This document shows positions 9,101-16,248 of a stretch of DNA of 64,000 bases, piece by piece. Under the pieces are notes generated by a model. It ran no database searches, was not told the DNA's origin, and saw nothing but the letters and a program-made list of their open reading frames with translations. The stretch covers positions 62,001 through 126,000 of the forward strand of contig LNEI01000009.1 in assembly GCA_001464455.1 (NCBI GenBank), written 5' to 3'. Position 1 is the first letter of the stretch. Each line of letters starts with the position of its first letter. The stretch is from Acidobacteria bacterium Ga0077534 (GTDB taxonomy: Bacteria > Acidobacteriota > Blastocatellia > Pyrinomonadales > Pyrinomonadaceae). Both the position numbers and the translations under genes were made by a program.

Positions 9101-9484
9101 GAACATTATGTTCCGGCCGTCGGGCGTCCACCCAGACACCAGGTCAGGCGCGGGATGATATGTCAGTCTTCGCGGGACGCCGCCGCTCGTCGGCACTACA
9201 AAAACATCAGTGTTGCCGTCATATTCGCCGGTAAACGCTATAGAAGCTCCATCGGGCGAGAAATAGGGATTTGTTTCGATTCCGATCCCGGTCGTAAGCC
9301 GTCGTGCATCTCCGCCGCTCCGCGCTACGATCCAAAGATCGCCGGCGTAGGAGAAGGCGATCTCGGTCTTGCTGATCGCCGGCTGGCGATAAAGGCTGAC
9401 GGTCGACGACTGGGCAAAAACAGAAAACGCGCCCAATAATACGGCCGCGAACGCAACTACACCCTTACGGATATGCTTACTCAT
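6164..9484 (-). CDS. Secreted tricorn-like S41 family peptidase
   Basis: A 1106-residue exported protease. It starts with a signal peptide (cleavage after about residue 24, VFAQ). The first half holds WD40/PD40-type beta-propeller repeats of the TolB/tricorn kind (YFSPDGASIAF, WTPDGRNIMF, WSPDGKWIAYF, WSPDSKWITYV). A Pro/Ser/Gly-rich linker with PTPTPTPG follows near 570. A PDZ-like domain (GVNVKQGDYLLAVNGQNL) leads into the C-terminal S41 domain. The catalytic serine is about 987 in NELAGSGGDAMPWFF, and the glutamate is in the NVGVAPDIEVEYD region near 1041. Family members degrade peptides; here it probably acts in the periplasm. The length fits tricorn homologues. No partner aminopeptidase is adjacent. 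Confidence 0.93.
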   Translation of the reverse strand: MSKHIRKGVVAFAAVLLGAFSVFAQSSTVSLYRQPAISKTEIAFSYAGDLWIVARSGGDARRLTTGIGIETNPYFSPDGASIAFTGEYDGNTDVFVVPTSGGVPRRLTYHPAPDLVSGWTPDGRNIMFASSRNSSANYLRLYTMPVDGSGLPNEIPLPMAIRGWLSPDGQSVAYEPLSQWQADWKRHQGGQTQPIWIAKLADSSIEKLPRQNSNDKCPMWVGDKVYFLSDRNSPTGTVSLFSFDTKSKKVEQIIDNKGLDIKYASAGGGAIVYEQFGTIFTLDEGSKSPKKVDIRVSGDFPGVRPRYERVGPRISNSAISPTGVRAVFEARGEIISAPADKGDARNLTNTTGVMERDPAWSPDGKWIAYFSDESGEYMLHLRDQTGMGEVKKFTLGQAPGFYSGPVWSPDSKKVAYNDQRVNLWYLDIEKGTNTKVDTNPFGTQDDVLEPSWSPDSKWITYVKQLDNRLRAVYLYSLDNSKVNQVTDGLGDARYIVFDKSGKYIFFTASTNVGPTISFADLSGIAHQTTRSVYAIVLRNDIPSLLAPESDEEKVAPDPTPTPTPGASPAPSPSGAPAGPPAKKGPEPVRIDLEGIDQRIVSIPQIPTRNFNALIAGKAGTIYISEIPQSATGPGVTIHKYDIDKRKLDEVKAGVNNFRVSENGEKMLFQQGPAWNLVSTTIPSRPGEGIVKTSDMEVYVDPRVEWRQMFNEIWRGERDFFYDPNTHGLDIEKAKKLYEPFLNAVAHRDDLNYLFREMLNQITVGHMYIGGGDQARPTFVPGGLLGADYKIENGRYRFARVFNGENWNPQLRAPLTAPGVNVKQGDYLLAVNGQNLTAADNIYRLFESTSGKQILIKVGPNPDGSGSRDVKVVPIPNDGGLRNLAWIEDNRRTVDRLSGGRLGYVYIPNTGGPGYASFNRYFFAQTDKQGAVIDERFNGGGLLADYVVEFLNRQQLAKLAFRDGKDWNVPAGAIYGPKAMLVNELAGSGGDAMPWFFKKLKVGPLIGKRTWGGLVAAFGIPPLMDGGSIRAPNGAVYGLNGEWEVENVGVAPDIEVEYDPAIWRAGRDPQLEKAVEYLLAELKKNPPKEYKRPPYPNYHKGTPLGRP

Positions 9485-9566
9485 ATTAAATTCTCTCTAG
9501 ATTGGTCGGACTTTAGTTGTTACGTAATATAGATGTTTAATGTTCCGAGTGCAATCCTTCGAGTAT

Positions 9567-11510
9567 CTAACCGAGCTGCTCGGCGGCCTGTTCCCATTCG
9601 GAATACAGGTCCTTTATTTGTGATTCGGTGTCAGTGAGTTTCTTTGTGATCTCGGCGAGGCGGGCGTAGTCAGATGCGAGGTCGGGATCGGTCATCTGGG
9701 CCGAGAGTTTCTCGGCATCGGCTTCGAGCTTTGGGATCTGAGCTTCGATCTCTTTAACGCGCTTTTCCAGCTGGTTGCGTTGGTTTTTGGAGAGGTTGTT
9801 GTCCGTTGCTCGTGTTGACCCGGTCGCTACCGCTCCCGGTTCTGACTCTATCAATGTCGCGTCAGGCTTTGCGTCAGTCGTTTGGTCGCTCTTATTCGTA
9901 CCAGCGGTCGACGGAGGTAGCGCCTTTTTCCAGTCGTGAAATTCCGTGTAGTTTCCGTTGAAATCAAGTACCGAGCCATCGGATTCGAACGACAGCATCT
10001 GGGTCGCGATCCGGTCGAGGAAAAAGCGGTCGTGGCTGACGGTGATGACCGTGCCGGGGTATTCGTCGAGAGCGGATTCGAGAGCCTCTCGGGCCGGTAT
10101 GTCGAGATGGTTTGTGGGCTCGTCTAAGACGAGGACGTTCTTTTGGGAATGAATGAGCTTCGCGAGAGCGAGCCTTCCCTTTTCACCGCCTGAAAGATCT
10201 TTTACCTTCTTGAAGATGTCGTCACCAAAGAAAAGGAATCGGGCCAGGAACGAGCGGATCTCGACATTCTCGACGTTCGGAGCGACACGCCGCATCTCAG
10301 CGTGGACCTCGTTGCCCTCGTGCAGATCGTCGAGCGACTGCGAGTAGTAGCCGATATTGGTTTTGGTACCCCAAACGACCCGGCCTGAAAGCTCGCGGAT
10401 CTCGCCGAGAAGGGTCTTTAGCATCGTGGTTTTCCCGGTGCCGTTCCCGCCGATGACGCCAAGCGTGCCGCCGCGATGGAGCGAGATGCTGATGTTGCTC
10501 GCAAGCACCTTTTCACCGTATCCGATCGTAAGTTCCTCAGTCGTAAGAACGTTGTTGCCCGTTCGCTCGACATCTTTTAGCTTGAAACTTCCACCGTGCT
10601 TTTCGCTCTGAACGGCGTCTAGGCGTTCCATACGTGCGAGCAGAGTGCGGCGGGATTTGGCCTGCTTTGTCTTTTGGCCTTCAAGATTACGACGGATAAA
10701 TTCCTCAGTCTTTGCGATCATCGACTGTTGATTTTCGTACTCACGCTGTTGCTGCTCACGACGGAGTTCGCGTTCGACGAGGAACTTCGAGTAATTTCCT
10801 TTGTAGCTGACTGCCTTTCCGTTCTCGATCTCGATAATTCGCTGTGTTGTTCGGTCGAGGAAATAGCGGTCGTGGCTGATGATCACGTACGCACGATCGT
10901 ATGCCTGCAGGTGTTCTTCGAGCCATTCGACGGCGTCCACGTCAAGATGGTTTGTAGGCTCATCGAGCAGTAGGACGTCGGAATTCGAGAGCAGCATTCT
11001 AGCCATCCCGAGCCTGTTTCGCTGCCCGCCGGAAAGCATTTGCGTTTCCATCGTCCATTGCTCGCGAGTGAAGCCGACCCCAAGAAGAACGGCTTCTGCT
11101 TTAGCCGCATACGAAAAACCATCGGCATTCTCGAAAGCGATCTGAAGATCGGCGTACTTTTCAAGAACGGCGTCGGAATGGTCGGTTTCCATTACCTTCT
11201 CGAGCTTACGCATTTCGGCTTCCATGTCGTGAATATGCTTGAAAGCCGTAAGGGCTGCGGTGTGCACGGTTTCACCGGGTTCTAGTTCGACATGTTGTTC
11301 GAGCAGGCCGAGCTTGAGGCCGTTGATCTTGACGATATCGCCTTCGTCCGGTGATTCGACGCCGGTCAGGAGCTTGAATATGGTCGTTTTGCCAGCACCG
11401 TTCCGCCCGACCAGGCCGACCTTTTCGCCGGGATTGATCTGAAACGAAACGCCACGGAGTATCTCGTTGCCGCCGTAGGACTTGGTTATATCTGAGAGTC
11501 TGAAAAGCAC
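9567..11510 (-). CDS. ABC-F family ATPase (Uup/YdiF-like)
   Basis: A 647-residue soluble protein with two ABC nucleotide-binding domains and no membrane part, the ABC-F arrangement. These proteins bind the ribosome and relieve stalling or, in some members, give antibiotic protection. Domain 1 has Walker A GRNGAGKT (about 35-42), signature LSGGQRNR and Walker B LLLDEPTNHLD. An arginine-rich linker (EFIRRNLEGQKTKQAKSRR) precedes domain 2 with GGNGTGKT, LSGGEKGR and LVLDEPTNHLD. The last 90 residues form a predicted coiled coil after a Ser/Thr/Asp-rich linker, as in Uup. Which ABC-F subfamily it belongs to is not settled. It precedes the S41 protease on the same strand with an 82-base gap. Confidence 0.92.
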   Translation of the reverse strand: MLFRLSDITKSYGGNEILRGVSFQINPGEKVGLVGRNGAGKTTIFKLLTGVESPDEGDIVKINGLKLGLLEQHVELEPGETVHTAALTAFKHIHDMEAEMRKLEKVMETDHSDAVLEKYADLQIAFENADGFSYAAKAEAVLLGVGFTREQWTMETQMLSGGQRNRLGMARMLLSNSDVLLLDEPTNHLDVDAVEWLEEHLQAYDRAYVIISHDRYFLDRTTQRIIEIENGKAVSYKGNYSKFLVERELRREQQQREYENQQSMIAKTEEFIRRNLEGQKTKQAKSRRTLLARMERLDAVQSEKHGGSFKLKDVERTGNNVLTTEELTIGYGEKVLASNISISLHRGGTLGVIGGNGTGKTTMLKTLLGEIRELSGRVVWGTKTNIGYYSQSLDDLHEGNEVHAEMRRVAPNVENVEIRSFLARFLFFGDDIFKKVKDLSGGEKGRLALAKLIHSQKNVLVLDEPTNHLDIPAREALESALDEYPGTVITVSHDRFFLDRIATQMLSFESDGSVLDFNGNYTEFHDWKKALPPSTAGTNKSDQTTDAKPDATLIESEPGAVATGSTRATDNNLSKNQRNQLEKRVKEIEAQIPKLEADAEKLSAQMTDPDLASDYARLAEITKKLTDTESQIKDLYSEWEQAAEQLG

Positions 11511-11541
11511 TTCTTGATCTAATTGAGGCGGCTTCGCCGCT

Positions 11542-11687
11542 CTATTTGCGGAGAAGCTCTGCTTCTCCGGCGAGGGTTATAACGATTTCGCGGCTATGCC
11601 GCCGCCTTAACTCGCTCGTTTTTGGCGGCGGCATAGCCGCTAGCTAAATGGTAGTAAAACGGAGAAGCATAGCTTCTCCGCAAATAG
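11542..11687. repeat. Large nested palindromic element
   Basis: Outer arms CTATTTGCGGAGAAGC (11542-11557) and GCTTCTCCGCAAATAG (11672-11687) are perfect 16-bp inverted copies. Each arm also folds on itself (CGGAGAAGC-TCT-GCTTCTCCG and CGGAGAAGC-ATA-GCTTCTCCG). The centre is a perfect 17-bp pair GCGGCTATGCCGCCGCC (11590-11606) / its complement (11624-11640) around a 17-nt loop. A further small hairpin (GCGGC-TTC-GCCGC) lies just left at 11528-11540. It sits between two same-strand genes and looks like a MITE-type or terminator-like repeat. Confidence 0.82.
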
Positions 11688-11716
11688 GCGGGCAAGCCCA
11701 AGGCAGCTTGTACGAC

Positions 11717-12988
11717 TTATTTATTCGCCGGTGCGTTCGCCGCCGGTTTATTAGCCAAAGCGTTCGCGGCCGGAGCATTTGCCGCCGGTTTAGCATTAGA
11801 ATTGGAATTTGCTGCCGCGTTCGCATTTGAAGCCGGAGCTGTATTCGAATTCGCCGCGGCCGTGTTCGTATTGGACGGAGTGGAAGCAGAACCTGCCGGT
11901 CGTGCTCCGCTCAGTTCATTCGGATTGTCGACTACCTTTTTAGCGAGGAAATTCTCGATCTTCGCTTCATTCATCGCCATTGCCTGATACGATGCTGCCA
12001 GAAGCTGCTTGCGGTTGTCGACCAGCATCTGCTGGATCTGCGGGCGAACTTCCGGGCTTTCGAGCGTGAGGTTTTCGTCTTTTTCGATACGTTCCTGCAG
12101 CTTAAAAATGTAGGCTTTTCCGTTCAGCGGGATCGCATTCGTGATCCTGCCGACCGTAAAGGTCGGGCTCATGAAGGCTGTCGCGATCTGCTCACCAAAG
12201 TTCTGTTTTAGGCTGTCCTCGCTGATGTAACCGAGATCGCCGCCCTGCAATTTGCTGCCGTCTTCGCTGTATTCACGAGCAAGTGCCGCAAAATCGCTAG
12301 CAGGCTGCGAAACTTTTCCGAGCACTTCCTGCACACGCTGCTGTGCTTCGTTGGCATTTCTGGTCACATCGCCCTGGCCGCTATCCGCCGGATCGACGAC
12401 GATCGCCGCGAGACGGACACCGCGTTTTTTGACGAACATTTCAGGATTGCTGTTAAAGAAATCCGTGATCTCTTTGTCTTTCGGAGTTTCGATTCGAGCA
12501 GTGATCTTGTCGACAAGTTTCTGGATCGCGAGGCCCTTCCTGATGGATTCGCGGAATGACTTCTCGTTCAGTCCGGCCTGCGTCATCTGCTTATCAAACT
12601 CTTCTACTGAGAGTCCGCTCTGCGTCTTGCGCTTGTTTATCTCGCCCGTCACCTCTTCTTCGTTCGGCACGAGAGCTTCTTTTTCGGCCTTCTGGAACAT
12701 CACTTCCTGCTCGATGATGCTCTGTAAGACCTGAAGTCTAGCTCCTGCCAGTTCGAGAGGCGAGAGTTTTGCTTCCTGGCCCTGGGCCTGTTGTTTTACG
12801 GCACGATCGACCTCTTCCATGGTGATGGTTTTGCCGTTTACTTTGGCCGCGGTTTCGTTTGGATCGACACCACCGGCCGAGTTGCCTGCCGGGGCCGGGC
12901 CGCCGCAGCCCGCAAAGAACGTAGCGAACAAAGCGAGGGCCGCGAGGCCAGTGATCCTTTTACTATTTTTCTGCACGATTGCTTTCAC
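11717..12988 (-). CDS. SurA/PrsA-like peptidyl-prolyl isomerase lipoprotein
   Basis: A 423-residue lipid-anchored foldase for exported proteins. The signal peptide ends in a lipobox FFAGC, with Cys28 the expected lipidated residue. A SurA-N-like chaperone domain follows (VNGKTITMEEVDRAVKQQ, then a helical region to about 170), then a parvulin (rotamase) domain at roughly 180-300, including FAALAREYSEDGSKLQGGDL and GRITNAIPLNGKAYIFKL. The last 65 residues are low-complexity Ala/Asn/Pro/Ser repeats, an unusual disordered tail also seen on SecG in this window. It is divergent from rpmB. Assignment to the parvulin family is firm; the client proteins are unknown. Confidence 0.9.
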   Translation of the reverse strand: MKAIVQKNSKRITGLAALALFATFFAGCGGPAPAGNSAGGVDPNETAAKVNGKTITMEEVDRAVKQQAQGQEAKLSPLELAGARLQVLQSIIEQEVMFQKAEKEALVPNEEEVTGEINKRKTQSGLSVEEFDKQMTQAGLNEKSFRESIRKGLAIQKLVDKITARIETPKDKEITDFFNSNPEMFVKKRGVRLAAIVVDPADSGQGDVTRNANEAQQRVQEVLGKVSQPASDFAALAREYSEDGSKLQGGDLGYISEDSLKQNFGEQIATAFMSPTFTVGRITNAIPLNGKAYIFKLQERIEKDENLTLESPEVRPQIQQMLVDNRKQLLAASYQAMAMNEAKIENFLAKKVVDNPNELSGARPAGSASTPSNTNTAAANSNTAPASNANAAANSNSNAKPAANAPAANALANKPAANAPANK

Positions 12989-13020
12989 TCCTTCTAAACT
13001 TATCTATGTTAAACGTTAGC

Positions 13021-13049
13021 TTGACTAAGCCTTTCGGCTTTTGTTATAT
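13021..13049 (+). promoter_or_regulatory. Promoter of rpmB
   Basis: TTGACT (13021-13026) and TTATAT (13044-13049) are separated by 17 bases, with a small AAGCC-TTTC-GGCTT hairpin in the spacer. It lies about 60 bases before the rpmB start, in the divergent gap with the isomerase lipoprotein. A good sigma-70-type match by eye. Confidence 0.6.
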
Positions 13050-13111
13050 ATCTTGTTTCGAGTTTTTCTTGAAAACTCTGTATACCTCGTAAATTTCGAG
13101 AGGCAAATATT

Positions 13112-13306
13112 ATGGCAAAACGCTGCGACGTATGCGGGAAAGGCCCGCAGTTTGGAAATAACGTATCACACGCAAATAACAAGACCCGACGACGTTTCAA
13201 CCCGAATCTTCAGCCGGTGCGTGTTCAACTTCCCGCCGGCGGTAACGGACGTATGAAGGTCTGTACCCGCTGCATTAAGTCCGGAAAAATTATCAAAGCC
13301 GCTTAA
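13112..13306 (+). CDS. rpmB: 50S ribosomal protein L28
   Basis: Small large-subunit ribosomal protein of 64 residues. It begins [20 protein letters not shown], the standard L28 start, and continues [15 protein letters not shown]. The cysteine pairs CDVC (5-8) and CTRC mark the zinc-binding form. It ends KSGKIIKAA, typical for the family. GAGAGG lies about 9 bases ahead of the ATG. It is a single-gene unit with its own promoter-like site upstream and a strong intrinsic terminator downstream. L33 is not next to it. Confidence 0.96.
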   Translation: MAKRCDVCGKGPQFGNNVSHANNKTRRRFNPNLQPVRVQLPAGGNGRMKVCTRCIKSGKIIKAA

Positions 13307-13340
13307 GGCTATTTGAGCTTCGCCTTGGCAAATAGGTTGC

Positions 13341-13377
13341 ACAAACGCTTGATTTTGATCAGGCGTTTGTTTTTTTG
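13341..13377 (+). terminator. Intrinsic terminator of rpmB
   Basis: A 13-bp stem ACAAACGCTTGAT / ATCAGGCGTTTGT (one G-T pair) with a TTTG loop, followed immediately by seven T. It lies 34 bases after the L28 stop and just before the convergent ridA stop. Confidence 0.9.
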
Positions 13378-13385
13378 CGTAAAAA

Positions 13386-13763
13386 TTACGCAAGTGCGAT
13401 GCACTCGATCTCGACCTTAGCGTCGCGCGGCAAACGAGCAGCCTGAACCGTAGCTCTCGCGGGTTTGTTGTCGCTGAAATACCGTCCGTACACCTGATTG
13501 ACGGCCGTAAAATCATTCATATCCGCGAGAAAGATCGTCGTCTTTACGACATTCTCAAAGCTAGATCCTGCTGCTGCGAGAACCTCGCCGAGATTCTTCA
13601 AAACCTGTTCGGTCTGCTCCGAAACGTCATCAGACACAAACTCGCCCGTTGCCGGATCGAGCGGTATCTGCCCCGAACAGAAAACCATGCCGCCTGCCTT
13701 CACCGCCTGCGAGTAAGGTCCGATCGCACCGGGAGCTTTATCTGTCGAAATGATCTCTTTCAT
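13386..13763 (-). CDS. ridA: RidA family enamine/imine deaminase
   Basis: A 125-residue trimeric RidA/YjgF/UK114 protein that hydrolyses reactive enamines and imines (for example 2-aminoacrylate) made by PLP enzymes. The conserved parts are present: APGAIGPYSQAVKAGGMVFCSGQIPLDP at the start, KTTIFLADMNDF in the middle and PARATVQAARLPRDAKVEIE at the end, with the catalytic arginine in PRDAKVEIE. Full length for the family. It converges on rpmB. The next gene upstream on the strand is the acylase-type hydrolase, 73 bases away. Confidence 0.95.
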   Translation of the reverse strand: MKEIISTDKAPGAIGPYSQAVKAGGMVFCSGQIPLDPATGEFVSDDVSEQTEQVLKNLGEVLAAAGSSFENVVKTTIFLADMNDFTAVNQVYGRYFSDNKPARATVQAARLPRDAKVEIECIALA

Positions 13764-13780
13764 ACCTCAAGCAAAACGCG

Positions 13781-13838
13781 AATGTTACCAAATCGGCGCT
13801 GAAAAGGAAAGCGGTCAGGCGAGAAGCTTGGTAACATT
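13781..13838. repeat. 11-bp perfect inverted repeat
   Basis: AATGTTACCAA (13781-13791) and TTGGTAACATT (13828-13838) flank a 36-nt loop. The right arm contains part of the acylase stop codon, and the left arm ends 17 bases before the ridA start. It could be a weak terminator for the acylase or a site acting on ridA. Confidence 0.5.
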
Positions 13839-16014
13839 AGGAACCGGGACGGTAAACCCGCGATATCTTGCCCTTTTCCTTTAGCTGTTCGGGATAAAAG
13901 TAAACCTCACGAAGGCTGCCGGTCGAGTATCGTTCCGCCTGGTCGTTGAAGTGTTTCGACTGCGGATCGCCGCTCTCGCCGCCCGCCGTTATCGCCTTGG
14001 CACGGACCTTTTTGCCAAACTCGACGACCGCGACAAAGCTGTTTCCATAAGTGCCATACCATTTCTTCGAACCGCGAAACGGCCGTGCACCGTAGGACGC
14101 AAGCGAGCCGAAATTTCCAGAAACAAAACCGACCGGAATACTAGGTTTTGCGTCGTCGAACGGGTGGACGATGTCGGGAGAGATCCTCTGAAACCGGTTT
14201 ATCTCACCCCAGGGCGTTTTCCAGGTGCCGAAATCAGCCTGCAGCTTATCACTCGCGGCGACAAGCGAGTTGAGTAGCGTTTCTGGCGTCGCCCGGGTCG
14301 CGAGGTAGTCCTCGTTCGCCATACCGGCAGTTCGAGCCGGGCCCGCAACCTTGCGAAGAACATCGTCCGCCCAGAATATAGCGAGCGATGTCGGAACCGA
14401 CGTGGTCGCCCAGCGCTGGTCCCAGGCACGAAGCAACTTGATCTGTTCGCTGAGCTTTGCCTTCGTCGGATTCGTTCCGGCCATGCCATCCCAAGCTTTG
14501 ATGACCGCGGGCATTGTTTTCTCAAACCACGGCATGTAGGTGCTGTAGGCAGTAGTGTTAAGGGACTCTAGTGTAAAGTCCTTTCTATCCTTCAAAACGC
14601 GGAGAGCGTGGATGCCACGAGCATTTTCGGTGCCGCTGTCGATGTATGGGGAATAATCTGACTGCTTCAGGCTCTGATCGCCTGCCGCGGACCAGGGCCA
14701 ATTATTCGAATTGTAAACCCAGCCGTTCCTGGGGTTTTTAAGGTTAGGAAGCTCGGAAAACTCGTGCAGGCCTTTCCAGTCGGTCGCCGGATCGCTACCG
14801 TCGACAGGTTTCGTCCAGTCGAATTTAGGATCACGACGCGGGACGAAATTGGGATGGATGTAAGCAATATTTCCGTCGGCATCGGCGTAAAGCGTCGCGT
14901 TAGAAGAATTTGCCCGCAGCTCCATCACCTTTTTGAAATCCTCGTAATTCTTCGCCTTGGTCCGCCCGTAAGACTGCATAAGTGCGTTGACCGGGTCGTT
15001 CATCAGACCGACCGAGATCCACTTGTCGCCTTCCTTACGGACGATCGGGCCGTGATGCGTAGATTGTGCGTTGAACTTACGTTCAGCGATCGCACCATTA
15101 GCTCCGCGGTATTTGATTGTGATCTCTTTTGAGGTTAACGGCTTCTCGTTACCGCCATGTTTGTAAAACGTCTTCCCGTCCGGTTTTCGAACTATCGTCT
15201 CGGCCCATTCGTCGATCGAATCGACCGAGCTAGACGTATGCATCCAGCCTAACCGTTCGTTAAATCCTTGATAGATGAAGAACTGACCCCAGGTCGACGC
15301 TCCATAAGCATTTAAGCCTTCTTCGCTGGTCATCTGAAGCTCCGAACGGAAAAAAAACGATGTGTGTGGGTTTATCAGCAAAAGTGCCTTTTTACCCTTC
15401 GTAATCGCCGGAGCGATAGCGATCCCGTTCGAACCTAAGGGTTCCTTCATCGGATCGATCTCCTCGGCTTTTGCAATAAACCCTGCGTCGTAAAATTGCC
15501 GAAGCTGACCGAGATTTATTGATTCGATATCTCCACCGATACTTCCCTCGCTAAATGTCAGCGGCATCCAAGGTTCGAATTTCGTGATAACGCGAGGTTT
15601 TACATTTGGGTGCGTGGCAAGGTAGTAATTCAGTCCGTCGGCCCAGGCGTTCATCAGCTTTCTTAGCCAATCGGGGCTCTCGAGATACAGGCGTTTCATT
15701 TCCTGTTCATCAATAAAAAGCTTTTGACGCAGGTCGCTCCAGATCGCCCGTTCGCCTTCGGCCTCGGCAAGACGGCCGATGGAATTAAGGTAATTTACCT
15801 CGATCCGATTGAAATCGTCCTCTGCCTGAGCGTACATCGCACCGAAAACAGCATCGGCATCTGTCTTCCCCTTAACATGGGCGATACCCCAATGATCGCG
15901 GGTGATCGTCACGTTCTTGGCCGTAAGTTCCCAACGTTCGCGTTCACTACTCTGGGCGAACCCAGCAGAAACAAGTGCAAATAAGACAAAAGCGAAGAAA
16001 GCTGTTTTTTTCAT
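13837..16014 (-). CDS. Penicillin acylase-type (Ntn) amidohydrolase, exported
   Basis: A 725-residue periplasmic precursor of the penicillin acylase / acyl-homoserine lactone acylase family. These cut themselves into alpha and beta chains, exposing a serine that cleaves amide bonds. The start at 16014 gives a clean signal peptide (MKKTAFFAFVLFALVSAGFA). The alpha-chain region has ITRDHWGIAHVKGKTDADA and MYAQAEDDFNRIE, the usual opening. The likely nucleophile is Ser195 in PLGSNGIAIAP, where Gly-Ser-Asn is the processing site of the family. The beta chain shows LLINPHTSFFF and the C-terminal SLASYGARPFRGS. The native substrate (lactone, cyclic lipopeptide or other amide) is not readable. A longer in-frame start at 16158 would bury the signal peptide. 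Confidence 0.88.
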   Translation of the reverse strand: MKKTAFFAFVLFALVSAGFAQSSERERWELTAKNVTITRDHWGIAHVKGKTDADAVFGAMYAQAEDDFNRIEVNYLNSIGRLAEAEGERAIWSDLRQKLFIDEQEMKRLYLESPDWLRKLMNAWADGLNYYLATHPNVKPRVITKFEPWMPLTFSEGSIGGDIESINLGQLRQFYDAGFIAKAEEIDPMKEPLGSNGIAIAPAITKGKKALLLINPHTSFFFRSELQMTSEEGLNAYGASTWGQFFIYQGFNERLGWMHTSSSVDSIDEWAETIVRKPDGKTFYKHGGNEKPLTSKEITIKYRGANGAIAERKFNAQSTHHGPIVRKEGDKWISVGLMNDPVNALMQSYGRTKAKNYEDFKKVMELRANSSNATLYADADGNIAYIHPNFVPRRDPKFDWTKPVDGSDPATDWKGLHEFSELPNLKNPRNGWVYNSNNWPWSAAGDQSLKQSDYSPYIDSGTENARGIHALRVLKDRKDFTLESLNTTAYSTYMPWFEKTMPAVIKAWDGMAGTNPTKAKLSEQIKLLRAWDQRWATTSVPTSLAIFWADDVLRKVAGPARTAGMANEDYLATRATPETLLNSLVAASDKLQADFGTWKTPWGEINRFQRISPDIVHPFDDAKPSIPVGFVSGNFGSLASYGARPFRGSKKWYGTYGNSFVAVVEFGKKVRAKAITAGGESGDPQSKHFNDQAERYSTGSLREVYFYPEQLKEKGKISRVYRPGS

Positions 16015-16248
16015 ATTGGAATTAATGACATTGTAGTCGGCTTTGAGTATTTCCGCACGTAATGGGGCAGGCGAGGATCGAAAATCGGGATCAACGAACA
16101 GGCCGTGAAAAATGACTAGAAACATAATCTGGTCAGTTTCCGTATAAAAATTTGTCACGGACCGCAGGGCGGCGGTGTTCTATGTTCAAGAAGTAACCTT
16201 CGTACCCCTTATTTGCAGTAACGTTTTATACCTTGGAGTCGACCCAAA

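Noticed and set aside
16015-16158. Longer N-terminus for the acylase
   Set aside because: The extension would place 48 unrelated residues ahead of a clean signal peptide.
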